This document shows, in pieces, positions 10,047 to 19,739 of a stretch of 64,000 bases of DNA (the first letter of the stretch is position 1; each line of letters begins with the position of its first letter). Under the pieces are notes generated by a model. It had not been told where the DNA came from. It saw nothing but the letters and a program-made list of their open reading frames with translations, and searched no databases. This DNA comes from Symsagittifera roscoffensis (taxonomy: Eukaryota > Xenacoelomorpha > Acoela > Convolutidae). Made by a program: the position numbers and the translations under genes. The stretch is taken from the NCBI RefSeq assembly GCF_963678635.1, contig NC_087071.1, forward strand, positions 15,561,613-15,625,612. The letters run 5' to 3'.

Positions 10047-11754
10047 GGTAAATATGAATTAAGATAATTTTAACTAATAAATTGACAATTGTACTAACCA
10101 TTTTCTATCAATGTTTAAATGATTATTTTAGTCTTCACACCACAATCATCTACAAAACAGAGAAAGACAAATAAAAATACAAACTTGTTAATTGATAAAA
10201 AAACTCCTATACCTTTCGCACTAAATAATGTAGTAAAATTCATACCTATAGTTGTAATTTCATTTATAAATTTTTTCCCCAAGAAGCAGTAAATTAAATA
10301 CGATGAAAATTTATAATTTTAAATTTCCCCAAAAGCAGTAAAATTCAATTTCTTAGCAATAAATTCATAAAATGAGAAAGCAGTACTAACCTTTTCAATA
10401 TTTTCATTCATTCGCACAAGAATTCTATTCAACTTCGCACAGCTCGCCTACAAAGAATTGTTTAAATAAAGAATTCTAAGTTTCAATTTTTCACTAACAA
10501 CAACTCTAACAAGCAATAACAAGTTTCAAACTTTTCTTTAACCCGGTTGGAAAGGAATTATATATTAAACCAAACTAACCAACGCAGCTTACTAAACACC
10601 ACATATCATAAAATATCAGCATGACTAAGAAAAGAAAACCAACGGTACCCAAGCCGGATTAACCCAGCTTAAAACTGGATAATTTATTCTTTTGGAGACT
10701 ATTAAAAAGTCTGCGAAAAGAATTAACAAAACACAAAAAAACCGTGAGACAAACCCAAACCAAAAACAATTTGAAATTTGAAAAAAGGACACAACCAAAG
10801 TAACATAAGAAAGACCAGAAAAACCAACATAAAACGTTATCACATAACAGGACCTTTAAAAGAAGCAGCATGCAATCATACTCCCACTCCTGGCCTAACC
10901 CACCAGAGAAGGACGTTCTGGGCATGCTTATAGCCGGCCTAACCCACCGCGCTACACCCACGCTTTTTGACCACACTTCAATTTTTAATAAGAGGTACTC
11001 AAGGGTGAGTAACTCTTCAAAATAACTGAACTAAAATAAAACTCTTTTGTGAAAACAACTAACTAAGATCATGACTAAAAACCAAATTAACAAAAATTTA
11101 TAAAATGTAAATCATAATATGCAGTATATAGATCATACACAACAACAGAGACAAACATCCAAAGACTAGATGATCCCATCACACTCGAACAAAAGAATGG
11201 CTAAACACAACGACATGCCGTCCACAATCACGACTCAAAGGGTTTAGAGTACGACTTGACTTCGCAGAAAAGCACTTCATTGAATTAGACAAATGACAAC
11301 CTCGATGTTCAAGTATACGTACAGATCCGAGTTACAAGGCATCCCTGCCAAACACGATTTTCACGCCATTCCCAGACGAGGCTGCACACAAAACAGTTCT
11401 CTACTAATACAGAAAAATCTGACATAGCAAACCATTTTGAAATCGGATTGATTTCATTGGGGATCACAGTCGTTGTCGAATGACAAGTTAACAATTTCCT
11501 ATCTCTGATTCCATCGTCCTGGAACGTTCTTCTTCAAGAGGAACCGGATAAGAAAATGATGTTCGCCAAATACCAACGTTCATCATCCATCCTTCAATTA
11601 CAGAAAGAAAGATAAATATAAAAACTCTGTAAACCCCGCATGGGTGGAACCTGATCTAAACTACATTTTTTATTGGATAAATTAGATATTTTATCACTTT
11701 AAAATATTTAATATTAACCAATCATATTCCATCTAACTAACAACCCACTTATTT
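10047..11754 (+). other. Non-coding region between gypsy-1 and gypsy-2
   Basis: No credible gene. A small imperfect direct repeat (TTTCCCCAAAAGCAGTAAA-like) occurs at about 10272 and 10325. At 10880-10975 the phrase GGCCTAACCCACC occurs twice, 48 bases apart. The reverse strand of that block reads GTGTAGCGCGGTGGGTTAGG, which looks like a tRNA A-box. Part of this stretch could be the LTR of gypsy-1, but I could not find two matching LTR copies. Confidence 0.5.
10880..10975 (-). repeat. Possible tRNA-derived (SINE-like) A-box segment
   Basis: On the reverse strand, TGTAGCGCGGTGGGTTAGG near 10965-10935 fits the pol III A-box pattern (TRGYNNARNNG). The internal phrase GGTGGGTTAGGCC repeats once more 48 bases on. 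I see no convincing B-box (GGTTCGAANCC), so a truncated SINE or chance match is possible. Confidence 0.2.
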
Positions 11755-12196
11755 GTAAGTGCTGAAATTACTTGTAATTTCAGCACCAGAGAGATTTGAA
11801 ATTACCTTAGAAATTAGTCACCTCTCCAAGAGAACTTCAGCATTCGCAATAAGCCAGTATACTCGAGATCTATTGAGCCTAGCAGAGACTAGTTAAAGAC
11901 CCTGAGACTAGTAGATATAAGAGTAAGATTAGGATCGGTATTAGACTAAGAACTTGCACAAATCTATCCGCCCGAAAATAAGATAGCGTGACGAGCAGAC
12001 GGTGTACCCTATCGGAAATTACTCTATGAGTTATACACCATCCAACCCATCTCAATACCCACAAATCTCATTGAAATCACAATTTAGATGATCTCAATGA
12101 AAAAGTTGCGTAGTTGTAAAAAGATTGGATCTACTTTTTCACGAAGTTTTGCGAAACATGCCAGTTTCGGTTGGCATTTTCTGTATTGGTGATCAT
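11755..12196 (+). mobile_element. Putative 5' LTR end and leader of gypsy-2
   Basis: Region just upstream of the gag start. It begins TGTAAGTGCTG and holds a perfect 12-bp hairpin. TGGTGATC at about 12187-12194 is a weak candidate primer-binding site (its first six bases fit tRNA-Trp-type sites used by some gypsy elements) and sits only 3 bases before the gag ATG. The putative 3' LTR at 18090 starts TGTCATCCGG and does not match this start. So either this is not the LTR start, or the two ends come from different insertions. Confidence 0.25.
11759..11786 (+). other. Perfect inverted repeat (12-bp stem, 4-base loop)
   Basis: GTGCTGAAATTA, loop CTTG, then TAATTTCAGCAC: a perfect 12-bp stem. It lies ~410 bases upstream of the gypsy-2 gag start, possibly in its LTR or leader, where it could form an RNA hairpin. 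A free terminator function is unlikely in this context. Confidence 0.9.
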
Positions 12197-13184
12197 ATGG
12201 ACCATATCATATCAACGGTAGAAAATTTGGTCGGTGGGTTCAAAAGGGAACTGCAGGAAATGTTGGACGAAAACGAAAATGATGAAAAACGTTAGCAAAT
12301 TGTTCTATACAGCTGAAACTGTTGCTTGAATGGAATTAAAATCAGCACCACATGTGTGCGCGAAAGGAAAGTTTTTCAATGGACTAAACAGGCACAAAGG
12401 AAAAACCGAAAAGTTTGCAATCAGGAGAAACGAGTTGGTTGGGAAAATCCAGTCATAAAAGCCCGGGAGAAAGGGGTGTTATGCAATTCATATATGTGGG
12501 ACGAAGCAGACGCGAAACTTCGCAGTTATCTTTTTCTCTGCTTGGGAGCCGAAGGACAAAGACAAGTTCAACAGAAAAGACCTAGTTTGGAAATGCGCAA
12601 TGTGACATCACAAGAACTCATGACAACACTGGAAGACATTTTTAATACAAACAGAATTGTAGCCTTCGTAAGATATAATTTTATATGTCGTGAACAAAAG
12701 AAATCGGAGAGTCTTGAACAAATTCATGCAGATCTAGTCGAATTAGCCTCACGGGCTGACTGCGAGGAACCAGAAGAAGAATGGGTCATAGACATGTTCA
12801 CAATGAAAAGATCGCAGAAGAACTATCAGCACAAACACGGGCCCGACAAGATGTCAATGAATATGCAATCGGACGGGAAAAAGGCATTGAACACAGCCGC
12901 ACAATGAAGATAAACCCATTCGGAGAACAAACTACAAAAATAACAAGATCCAGTACACTATATCAACCCACATGGTCGATTCAACTATTCAAACAATCAA
13001 AACTCACAAAGCAATCGGAACACAAAACACAAAATGACAACCACGAAACAATAATGTGAACATTTCAAAAAAATGTTTTCAGTGCGGAAACCAGTACAAT
13101 GAAAATCATCTTCGATCTTGCCCAGCTAAAGGCAAGATTTGTTCAAAAAGTGCCAAGCGGGGCCATTTTGCAAAAGTTTGCTGA
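12197..13184 (+). pseudogene. gag: Gypsy-2 gag with two zinc knuckles
   Basis: Gag forms the element's particle and binds its RNA. I chose the ATG at 12197 because it opens a 32-residue N-terminal helix (MDHIISTVENLVGGFKRELQ) before a TAG at 12293; the rest continues in other frames. The piece 12326-12907 carries a gag core-like helical region (YLFLCLGAEGQRQVQQ, then LEQIHADLVELASRADCEEP) typical of gypsy capsid domains. At 13074-13184 a frame holds two knuckles: C-x2-C-x7-H-x3-C (CFQCGNQYNENHLRSC) and a second with C-x2-S-x4-H-x4-C, in which the second Cys is Ser, ending at a TGA stop. There is no frame joining all parts. The family is clear from knuckles plus position before protease and RT. 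Confidence 0.8.
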
Positions 13185-13800
13185 TCCACGAACGTTAACT
13201 ACTTAGGAAACCGACAGGATGAAAAACAGGAAGAAATAGAAACAGAGAGTCTGGAAACCAAAAACGACCCTGTGACATTTGCTGAGTTCACGTCAAATAA
13301 TGGATGGGACGAATACCAGATAGACAAATTCTCGGTTATAGCAATCGCTGAATCCTTCGAGATTTAAAATACAAATATCCTATCGGAAGTTGATCTAAAC
13401 AGTCATTTTGTTGGAGTAAAAACAATTTCACAGGAATCATTCGCTATTGCCAATTTGGGCAGCCCAATGTCTTTTCTAAATGAACAAACCGTACGGCGTA
13501 TACAACAAAACGATAAATCAGCATTATCAAATGCATCCCACCGGACGACACTGTCAGAAATCTCTCATGCTACAATGGTGAAACAATAAACCCGAGGGAA
13601 CGATTGACAATAACCATTGAATCAGGAGGCTGGAGAATTCAATCAGCTCCGTTTGTCATTGTGGATGATCAGAAAGCCAACATAATATGGCGCAACATAC
13701 TACCATAAATAGGTATCAAGTTGATCCAAGGAAAACAAAATGTGAACAGGAAGAATCAGATCCAGAAAATAAAGAATGGGTCGATTATAATTTTTTTAAC
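13185..13800 (+). pseudogene. Gypsy-2 aspartic protease remnant
   Basis: Between the knuckles and RT. The frame at 13446-13500 reads IANLGSPMSFLNEQTVRRIQ, which aligns with the active-site loop of gypsy-type retropepsins (D-x-G-S-P-x-S-F-L). The catalytic Asp position is Asn (AAT at 13452-13454), so the enzyme is dead even apart from the frame breaks. Downstream, ITIESGGWRIQSAPFVIVDD fits the flap and second beta region. An acidic stretch (13225-13330) links it to gag. Confidence 0.7.
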
Positions 13801-15180
13801 AATTGTGCATACGTATTGGAAAATTGAAAAATCATGTGATGAGAACTCAATTTAATCACGATTTCATTCGAATCCAATACAACAAAGAGGTCGACGCATT
13901 CCTGTGCAGTTACAGGAACCAGTTGTAGGGGAGTTAAACAAAATGATGGATCAAAATCACATTACAAAGTTAGATAAATGTTTGAATTGACAATTTATTA
14001 GCCCAATTGTCATAACAGTGAAAAATAATCAAACAGTTTAACTCACGTTAGACTCTAAGAAAATCAACAAATTCATTCACAAAAACAAATATCAAATGCC
14101 CAACATCGACTTACTTTTGGATATTCTTGCCCTGTTGATCAAATCAGACAAATCCAAATAAACACTATTCTCGACACTCGACCTTCGCTACGCATATACA
14201 CAAATCCCTCTCGATGAAACAACCAGAGAACAATGCAGTTTTAGTCTTATTTTTGATAAAGCCACGGGGACCTATCAGTTTCAAACAGGATTTTATGGCC
14301 TCACGGTCATGCCAGCCGAGCTACAAAAAGCGATCGATATAACCCCTACGAATTGTTTGAACACTTATGCGAACACTTATGCGTATATATTAATCGTAAC
14401 GAAAGGATAGTTGGAACTACACAAACAAAAGTTACAAGCAGTTCTGAAAAAACTAGACAAGGAAAATCTTGCGATATCATTGGATAAAAGTAAGTTCGCT
14501 TGCAAACAAGTTGAGTGGTTAGAATTCAACATTAATAGCGAGGGAACAAAACCCCTTATAAGAAAGACTGAGGTTATCGAAAAACTATCACCACCAAAAC
14601 TTTTAAACAACTAAAAAGTTTTATGGGTCTCCATAAACCATCTCACACAATATATACGAAAATTAGCCCACTGCTAAAAAACACGGAAAAAGGAACACTT
14701 GAATGGTCACCAGAACATAACACAACTTTCAAAATCATATTAAAATTGGTTCCTGAAATAACACAAAACAAACATTTTGATCAAGATCTTGACACTCACA
14801 TCGTATGCGATGCATCTACTACGGGATTAGGGGATGCACTGGAACAACAATCACCAGAAGTTTAGGTCGGCGTAGCTTATGCGTGACGTTTTTTAAAATC
14901 AATGGAGGAAAAAATTTCTGTAAACGAGCTAGAATAATTAGGGGTCGTGTCGGCAATCGAACACTTTAAATACTATCTTTATGGAAAGCATTTCACAGTC
15001 ATCACAGACCACTAAGCTTTAATCAGCGCTTTAAACTCAAGCGAACGATAAAAAACAAGTCAAAGCCGGCTCACGCGTTGGATCGACCGATTGATACCAT
15101 TTAAATTTGACACCAAACATCTCGCAGGGAATAAAATGGGACTAATAGACTGTATGTCCCGAAATCCAGCTGGATTGACA
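13801..15180 (+). pseudogene. pol: Gypsy-2 reverse transcriptase and RNase H
   Basis: RT fingers and palm run from about 13855. Motif A is LFSTLDLRYAYTQIPL with the catalytic Asp at 14180-14182, then FQTGFYGLTVMPAELQKAID. The YxDD box should fall at about 14377-14388, where the sequence reads T-Y-A-Y before ILIVT: both Asp are gone, and a 12-base direct duplication (GAACACTTATGC at 14359 and 14371) sits right there. The thumb piece is 14411-14614. RNase H starts in 14623-14865 (CDASTTGLGDALEQQ), has a TDH motif at about 15005, and ends IPFKFDTKHLAGNKMGLIDC (15091-15150). Many stops (for example TAA at 14158, TAG at 14407) break it. Confidence 0.88.
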
Positions 15181-16133
15181 ATACCCCTTAGTGAGTACGA
15201 TGAGGAGTTTGTTGTAGCATCAATTAGAACCTTCATTAATAACCTCAAGATGATTGACAACGTCATTCTAAAAAATCTAGCCAATCAAAACAAAGTACCG
15301 TGTGAGCTGATCAAAAAGCGCGCGCAAAACAAAGGGTTATTGAATGCTGCTTCAAACATTCAATTAACAACGGAACATTCCAAACTTTCCGCAATCGGTC
15401 ATTTCCAAACTAACAACAGAAATCAGTTGCACTCAAAACATGCTAAAAACAGTCAACTCTCTCTCTTTCAATTGAAAATTCAACAATACCAGACGGACTC
15501 ATACCAGACAAGCTGCAAAAATTCCGTCCCCACAATTTTCAAAAAACGAAAATGAGCCGCAAAATAGAAACTCAAAACAATCGAGTCGCAGGACCGAAAA
15601 GGATCAACGCAGAATTGGCAGGGTTCAACCGACCGCGAAGAGAGTCTTTCGGACCCAATATGGCACAAGCGACCCCCCACGAAATGAAAGAAGGTAAATG
15701 TCGATCTTACAAAATCACCACAACAAAATGTTCATATCACATCAACAACAACACCCATACGGGATGCCAGACAATTACTGTCGGCTAAGAAGAAAACAGA
15801 CACAACTACAAAACCGACTTTTCCGAAAACCATCCTCACGAACACTATTACATCTGAAAAAACAACTGACAAACCCACACAAAACGAAATCACAAAGACG
15901 ACACAAACCGCACAAACGGAACCACAAAGTACAATAACATCTACACAAACCACGTCAGATAGAAGCGAGGGCACCGCAGAAATATGTGTTAGGTGCTTGG
16001 ACCCAAATATCTGCATACAAGAAGAACAGACACACAATGTAGAACCACCATCAATGGGAACATCTACACAATTAGAAGCCAGCCATGAGATGATAACAGA
16101 AGGACTGGTCACGACGTTGGAGCCACAAACACA
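15181..16133 (+). pseudogene. Gypsy-2 pol linker between RNase H and integrase
   Basis: The RNase H frame continues to 15555 through an acidic YDEEFVVASIRTFINNLK region and then a Gln/Ser/Lys-rich stretch. After 15555 the coding sense is only patchy, including a phrase with C-x2-C (ICVRCLDPNICIQEEQT near 15985-16030). Ordinary linkers in this family are shorter, so this one is long or contains inserted sequence. No independent gene recognised. Confidence 0.5.
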
Positions 16134-17118
16134 TTGGAATCAGAGGAAGACACACCATTGTTCAGACAAAGATTAATCAGGTCCTTGGGCATACGATTTA
16201 TCGCCGCTGCCACCAAGAAGGACCGAAACCTGCATCCACTGATCATTTTTGTCAAGAGGAGGGATTGGGAAGCCATCAAAGCTTCCTACGGACAAAACTG
16301 TCACATCATACGAAGCAGGCTACATGTCCGAGAGGTTTGTCTACTCATAGACGAAAGAATCGTCATACCTGCACAACTCAGACAGACAGTGCTAGACAAG
16401 TCTATTTTACACATACGGGATCTGCAGCCATGTTGGAATTGTGTCAACATGTCTAGTTCCCACCTATTCATCGGTAAATTGTGCAAATGGCACAAAATTG
16501 CAAACACTGCTCAGAGCAAGTTAAAAATTTAAAACCCATCATAGGAAAGAAACATTCATTCCAAACAGAACCAGTGGTTGAACCTAATGAGGAAGACCAG
16601 TTAGATTTCGCAGGGCCCCCTCTGGATGACTTAAATAGAGACGAGTACATTTTAGTTGCAATAGATGAATGGTCAAAATTTTTCACTGCAAAAAATTATC
16701 AACGTTACATTTCAAATAACGGGGTACCCCGAAGATTAAGTTGTGACCAAGCACAAACATTTAGAGCTGAAAATTTCAAGTGTTTTGCAGTACCAAGAAT
16801 ATAAAACTATCGGTTGCCCCGGTATATGATCATAGACTATTAGGGGTAAAAGAGAGAATGATAGAAAACTTTGAAACGTAGGTAATCAGTAAAGAAAACT
16901 GATCAAACAAACACACCGTACAAGCTCGCGTCAGATGCAGCTGAAATTAATAAAAAATTTAGAATCGCACAACATAGAGCAACAAAAATTTCACCATTTG
17001 AGGCCCACAAGGGCCGTAAGCCAAACACACCCTTGTCAAACGTCGCAAATAGTAGTTCACCTAACAACATAAAACTGGAAAAGCGCAAAAGATGCTTGTT
17101 TAGATCGGAGGAACCTTA
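16134..17118 (+). pseudogene. Gypsy-2 integrase
   Basis: Integrase of the DDE type. The N-terminal part, 16134-16532 (DWEAIKASYGQNCHIIRSRL, then IVIPAQLRQTVLD), precedes a zinc C-x2-C at 16499-16510 (NCKHC). Catalytic Asp 1 is at 16604-16606 (QLDFAGPP) and Asp 2 at 16745-16747 (LSCDQAQTF). A Glu in KERMIENF at 16852-16854 is the likely third residue; it sits 107 bases after Asp 2 and in another frame, consistent with D,D35E plus a single-base shift. The C-terminal frame holds ISPFEAHKGRKPNTPLSN (about 16977-17030), a phrase characteristic of gypsy integrases. The family call is strong; the copy is dead. Confidence 0.86.
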
Positions 17119-18080
17119 AAAAGCCGCCACTACCCTCCGTTTTTTAGACAGGATGTTCCCCAGCATTCCCTAATGTTCCCCAGCATTGCATGTTCAAACA
17201 GGATGAAACAACGGGCCTTACCAAGGAAGCTGACTCAAAAAGAGAAGGTGACAGGACAAGCAAACCAAATTAACCCAACGAAATTGAAAGCCAAAGCAAC
17301 GGGCAAACGAACCGGCGGGCGCCCGACACACAAGCTACAAACCAGCGGAATGAAGCTGCAAACTGATATCCATACCGAACCTTGTAAGTGGACCTCAACA
17401 TTCAACAGAAACTAGCATCCAGCAACTCAGACAATGAATACCAATCATCAATTTCCTCAGAGGATATTGCACCATCGCCTAAGATGCAAAATCAAAAGCA
17501 AACACCACCCACGATTGCAACGGTACCACAGCGGAAATCAACTGGGAACGGCCAATCGGCGCTGTCCACCGCGTTTGGGAACCCGTACCAATTAATGTCA
17601 TCAATGAAAAAAAAATGAAGAAAATAAAGCTCTACAATTCGAAATCGATTCGCCACTGGACAAACAGAACACAGACAACTACACGAGCCTAAAATCGCTC
17701 ATACAAGAAATGGCTTTCACCGAGAAAACTCCACAATACAAACCCTGCGTAAAACTCATTGAAGTGATTAGCCCGAAAAGCAAAACAAGTCACACAGACG
17801 TGGTAGGTTTAACCTTGCCAACAGAGGACGATGACACAATCAAAAATAACAACGACACCTTATTCGTAAAAGATAAGAATTTACAACAAGAAGGCGAGAC
17901 GAAAAACTTACAGGAGGACGAGGAACATGAAAGCAATGGAGAGGAAAATATCAAAGATGGAAAGCAATCAGAAATATGAAAGATCCGGAAAAGTCCAATG
18001 AGTACTATAAAACTCGAGTCTGAAAGTCCCACGGGGACTCTAAAAAAACTTAAAAACAGTCGTTTATAAATTTTGTTGCC
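17119..18080 (+). pseudogene. Gypsy-2 region after integrase, basic then acidic low-complexity remnant
   Basis: Open pieces at 17173-17415 (Lys/Arg/Thr-rich, RKLTQKEKVTGQANQ), 17388-17618 and 17710-17979. The last is acidic and repetitive in Glu and Asn (LQQEGETKNLQEDEEHESNG). They share one strand and the gypsy-2 composition, and end just before the purine tract, so they are probably the C-terminal tail of pol or a short third ORF. There is no transmembrane segment or cysteine pattern, hence no sign of env. Confidence 0.45.
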
Positions 18081-18118
18081 GAGGAGGAATGTCATCCGGC
18101 CTGGATCAACAAACCCAC
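18081..18118 (+). mobile_element. Putative polypurine tract and 3' LTR start of gypsy-2
   Basis: GAGGAGGAA (18081-18089) is immediately followed by TGTCATCCGGCCTGG. A purine run abutting TG is the usual junction of internal region and 3' LTR. I cannot find the matching 5' LTR or the end of this one, so the call rests on position and motif only. Confidence 0.45.
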
Positions 18119-18133
18119 TATATATATATATAT
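18119..18133 (+). repeat. (TA)n microsatellite
   Basis: About seven TA dinucleotides followed by TGTATA, just inside the putative gypsy-2 LTR. Confidence 0.9.
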
Positions 18134-18221
18134 GTATACTTATTTAAGACTATTTAAAAATACCCAGACCCAACTTTTGGTAATTTTTGAAAATTTTGTT
18201 TTTTCTATGACGACATGATAA

Positions 18222-18527
18222 TTGTATGATAATCCTTTTTTCCATAGATTTCATATAGGAAACTGTATGATAAGCATTTGTCTTCTATGGACGTCAACCC
18301 GGCAACGTATTATAGCCTGGAAACTTAAGAGTGACTACCTGGCTGAAGTACTTGGGGGGGGGCTTATGTATTATACTTCAAAGTACTTCAAAGGCAACGT
18401 GAACTTCACAGAGCATGGGGAAATTTACATGCGGTTTGAATTATTCGGGATTGACCGTGGTTTTGTGTATCTGTGCACCATTCCGAAAGATCTTTCCTAC
18501 TCAAAATGGACAGTGGAAAAATTTTGA
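18222..18527 (+). CDS. Unrecognised ORF or exon, 101 codons
   Basis: The frame is open from 18222; a true ATG is at 18267. The second half has ordinary protein composition (KYFKGNVNFTEHGEIYMRFE, then GIDRGFVYLCTIPKDLSYSK), unlike the surrounding AT-rich non-coding sequence. A run of nine G at 18354-18362 lies inside it and could hide a frame change. It sits between the gypsy-2 3' end and a BEL/Pao copy. It may be a host exon or the remains of another element. No family recognised. Confidence 0.3.
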   Translation: MYDNPFFHRFHIGNCMISICLLWTSTRQRIIAWKLKSDYLAEVLGGGLMYYTSKYFKGNVNFTEHGEIYMRFELFGIDRGFVYLCTIPKDLSYSKWTVEKF

Positions 18528-19090
18528 AAGTTGACGGACGATTTCCTTTAGAACCCATGAAAAGTCCTTCTGGCAATCAAAAACTTAAAGTAAAGAGATT
18601 TTGATAAATCATTTTGCAAAAGTTTGCTTTACGAATTAACAAATAAACTGTTGACAGAACTAATTAGAATTGTAATTGAATTTGAAACGAAAGTGATCAT
18701 CAGTGTCAACAAGCGTAATGATACAAAAGCCATGATTTTTGCTTTTCAGGAAATCAGAAATTTTACTTTTCAATTGTAACAATGGAAATGCCGGGAAAAA
18801 AAACGTACACCACTTTTAGTTCCAAAATGTAATTATTTTTTTAGATTTGTCATCGGACCAAATTTTTTTTATTTTGATCCGTTTTTCTCAGTTATAGATG
18901 TTTTTATCATATCAATCTTAAAACGATCTGCCTGGAAATGCAAAGAGTTTTGATGCAGCGAGTTTTTCTTTGAAAATGGTAGGTTGATTTTTAAGAAAAA
19001 AATCAAATCAGTATGTTTTCTTTTCTTGCGTTCATTGACTCTTTTCCAACTGTTGCATTGTTCGATTCCTAGCAACTTCCAGGCCCCTAA
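18528..19090 (+). other. Non-coding, nothing recognised
   Basis: AT-rich sequence with homopolymer T and A runs. No motif, ORF or repeat supported. Confidence 0.6.
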
Positions 19091-19096
19091 TTGAAA

Positions 19097-19160
19097 GGCC
19101 TGGAGGTAATGCGGTTGCCTTTGCACCCTATGATCTGAGTTTCGAGTCCCGACCGGACCT
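19097..19160 (+). repeat. tRNA-derived repeat segment (SINE-like)
   Basis: GCGGTTGCCTTTGCACCC resembles an anticodon arm, and GTTTCGAGTCC (19139-19149) is a good pol III B-box (GWTCRANNC). TGGAGGTAATGCGG upstream is A-box-like. Weaker relatives with the same TTGCTTTTGCAACCTATG core occur near 60107 and 61074. It is not a functional tRNA gene: the acceptor stem and 7-base anticodon loop do not close. Likely part of a tRNA-derived repeat of the R family described at 59.7-61.7 kb. Confidence 0.5.
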
Positions 19161-19399
19161 GTACAATGTTCCGGAAAAAAACGTAATTATTGGTCTTCTG
19201 AGGTTTTGTTGGCCTGCTTGACACATCGAAGATATATTTTGTGCTGTCAGTAATTTTCATGCAGTTGTTTGTGGTTAACTCCTGTACGTTTTAAAACTAA
19301 AACCAATTGGTTTTTTAATTTTATTGATTTTCTTTTTTTTTGCTTAGAAACTTTTTTCGGCCCAAATGGTTTCGCCTTATTTCAAATCGGCCTAAAAAT

Positions 19400-19590
19400 T
19401 AAATAGTTCGCAAGAGCTTGAAAGCGACTGTATCATACAAAAATTCAAATACAATGGTTTAACTAGTACAAATTGCGAGTAAATAAAATGAGCAAACTAT
19501 GTAAAAACTGAAACGCGTTTTAGTTCTGTATAAATGTGAACAATTTATCTTATCAATCACAACACGCTATCTTTGCTCCACTATTATCGC
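19400..19590 (+). repeat. Diverged copy of repeat family R
   Basis: From AGCGACTGTATCATAC through GTATAAATGTGAACAATTTATC to GCTCC this aligns by eye with 59748-59910 and partly with 60838-60910, including a TATA-box-like TATAAAT at the same place. The preceding TTTTTCGGCC / TTTCGCC phrase (19355-19395) is also shared with 62787-62820. Function unknown. Confidence 0.5.
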
Positions 19591-19739
19591 TACCGTCGAT
19601 CTCTGATCAATCAGTTTAAGTTTTTGTGATATTTTTTTGCTTTTTTTTCGCCATTTTTCTTAATCTCAAAATCACTCGCGTACTAAGCTTCAAGTTTTTT
19701 AATTTACCTTGCACAACCCTCGGTAGAATATCGTTGTCG

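Larger units (their letters stand above)
1..10500 (+). mobile_element. Gypsy-1: decayed Ty3/gypsy retroelement with an envelope-like gene (left end outside window)
   Basis: Seen: RT, RNase H and integrase motifs in gypsy order at 1-3528, then a Ser/Thr/Pro-rich remnant, a glycoprotein-like fossil ending in a membrane anchor, and two further ORF blocks. The whole stretch shares one unusual base composition on the + strand (A- and C-rich, very poor in G), which changes between 10.5 and 12 kb. Two hand-counted 60-base lines have 7 G (from 5161) and 4 G (from 8641). That shared bias is my reason to treat 1-10.5 kb as one element or family. Gag and the 5' LTR lie outside the window. I could not identify a 3' LTR, so the right border is approximate. 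Every gene contains stops or frameshifts, so it is dead. Alternatively, 4.6-10 kb could belong to a second element of the same family nested next to the pol fragment. Confidence 0.7.
12197..18200 (+). mobile_element. Gypsy-2: decayed Ty3/gypsy retrotransposon, gag to 3' LTR start
   Basis: Gag, protease, RT, RNase H and integrase occur in canonical Ty3/gypsy order on +, followed by a basic/acidic tail region and a purine tract. Base composition is more balanced than in gypsy-1, and the protein motifs differ (gag with CCHC knuckles, integrase with DFAGP and FEAHKGRKPNTPLSN), so it belongs to a different gypsy lineage. Key residues are lost in protease and RT and the frame breaks many times; it is an old copy. 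No envelope gene is seen. Confidence 0.85.

Noticed and set aside
10659-10976. 105-codon reverse-strand ORF with Cys/Trp content
   Set aside because: It is antisense to repeats with tRNA A-box-like sequence and has no start or homology support.
12186-12196. Confident primer-binding site for tRNA-Trp
   Set aside because: Only about six bases fit before mismatch, and the LTR end cannot be verified without a matching 3' LTR.
19097-19160. Functional tRNA gene
   Set aside because: The acceptor stem does not pair and the anticodon loop is the wrong size; a tRNA-derived repeat fits better.
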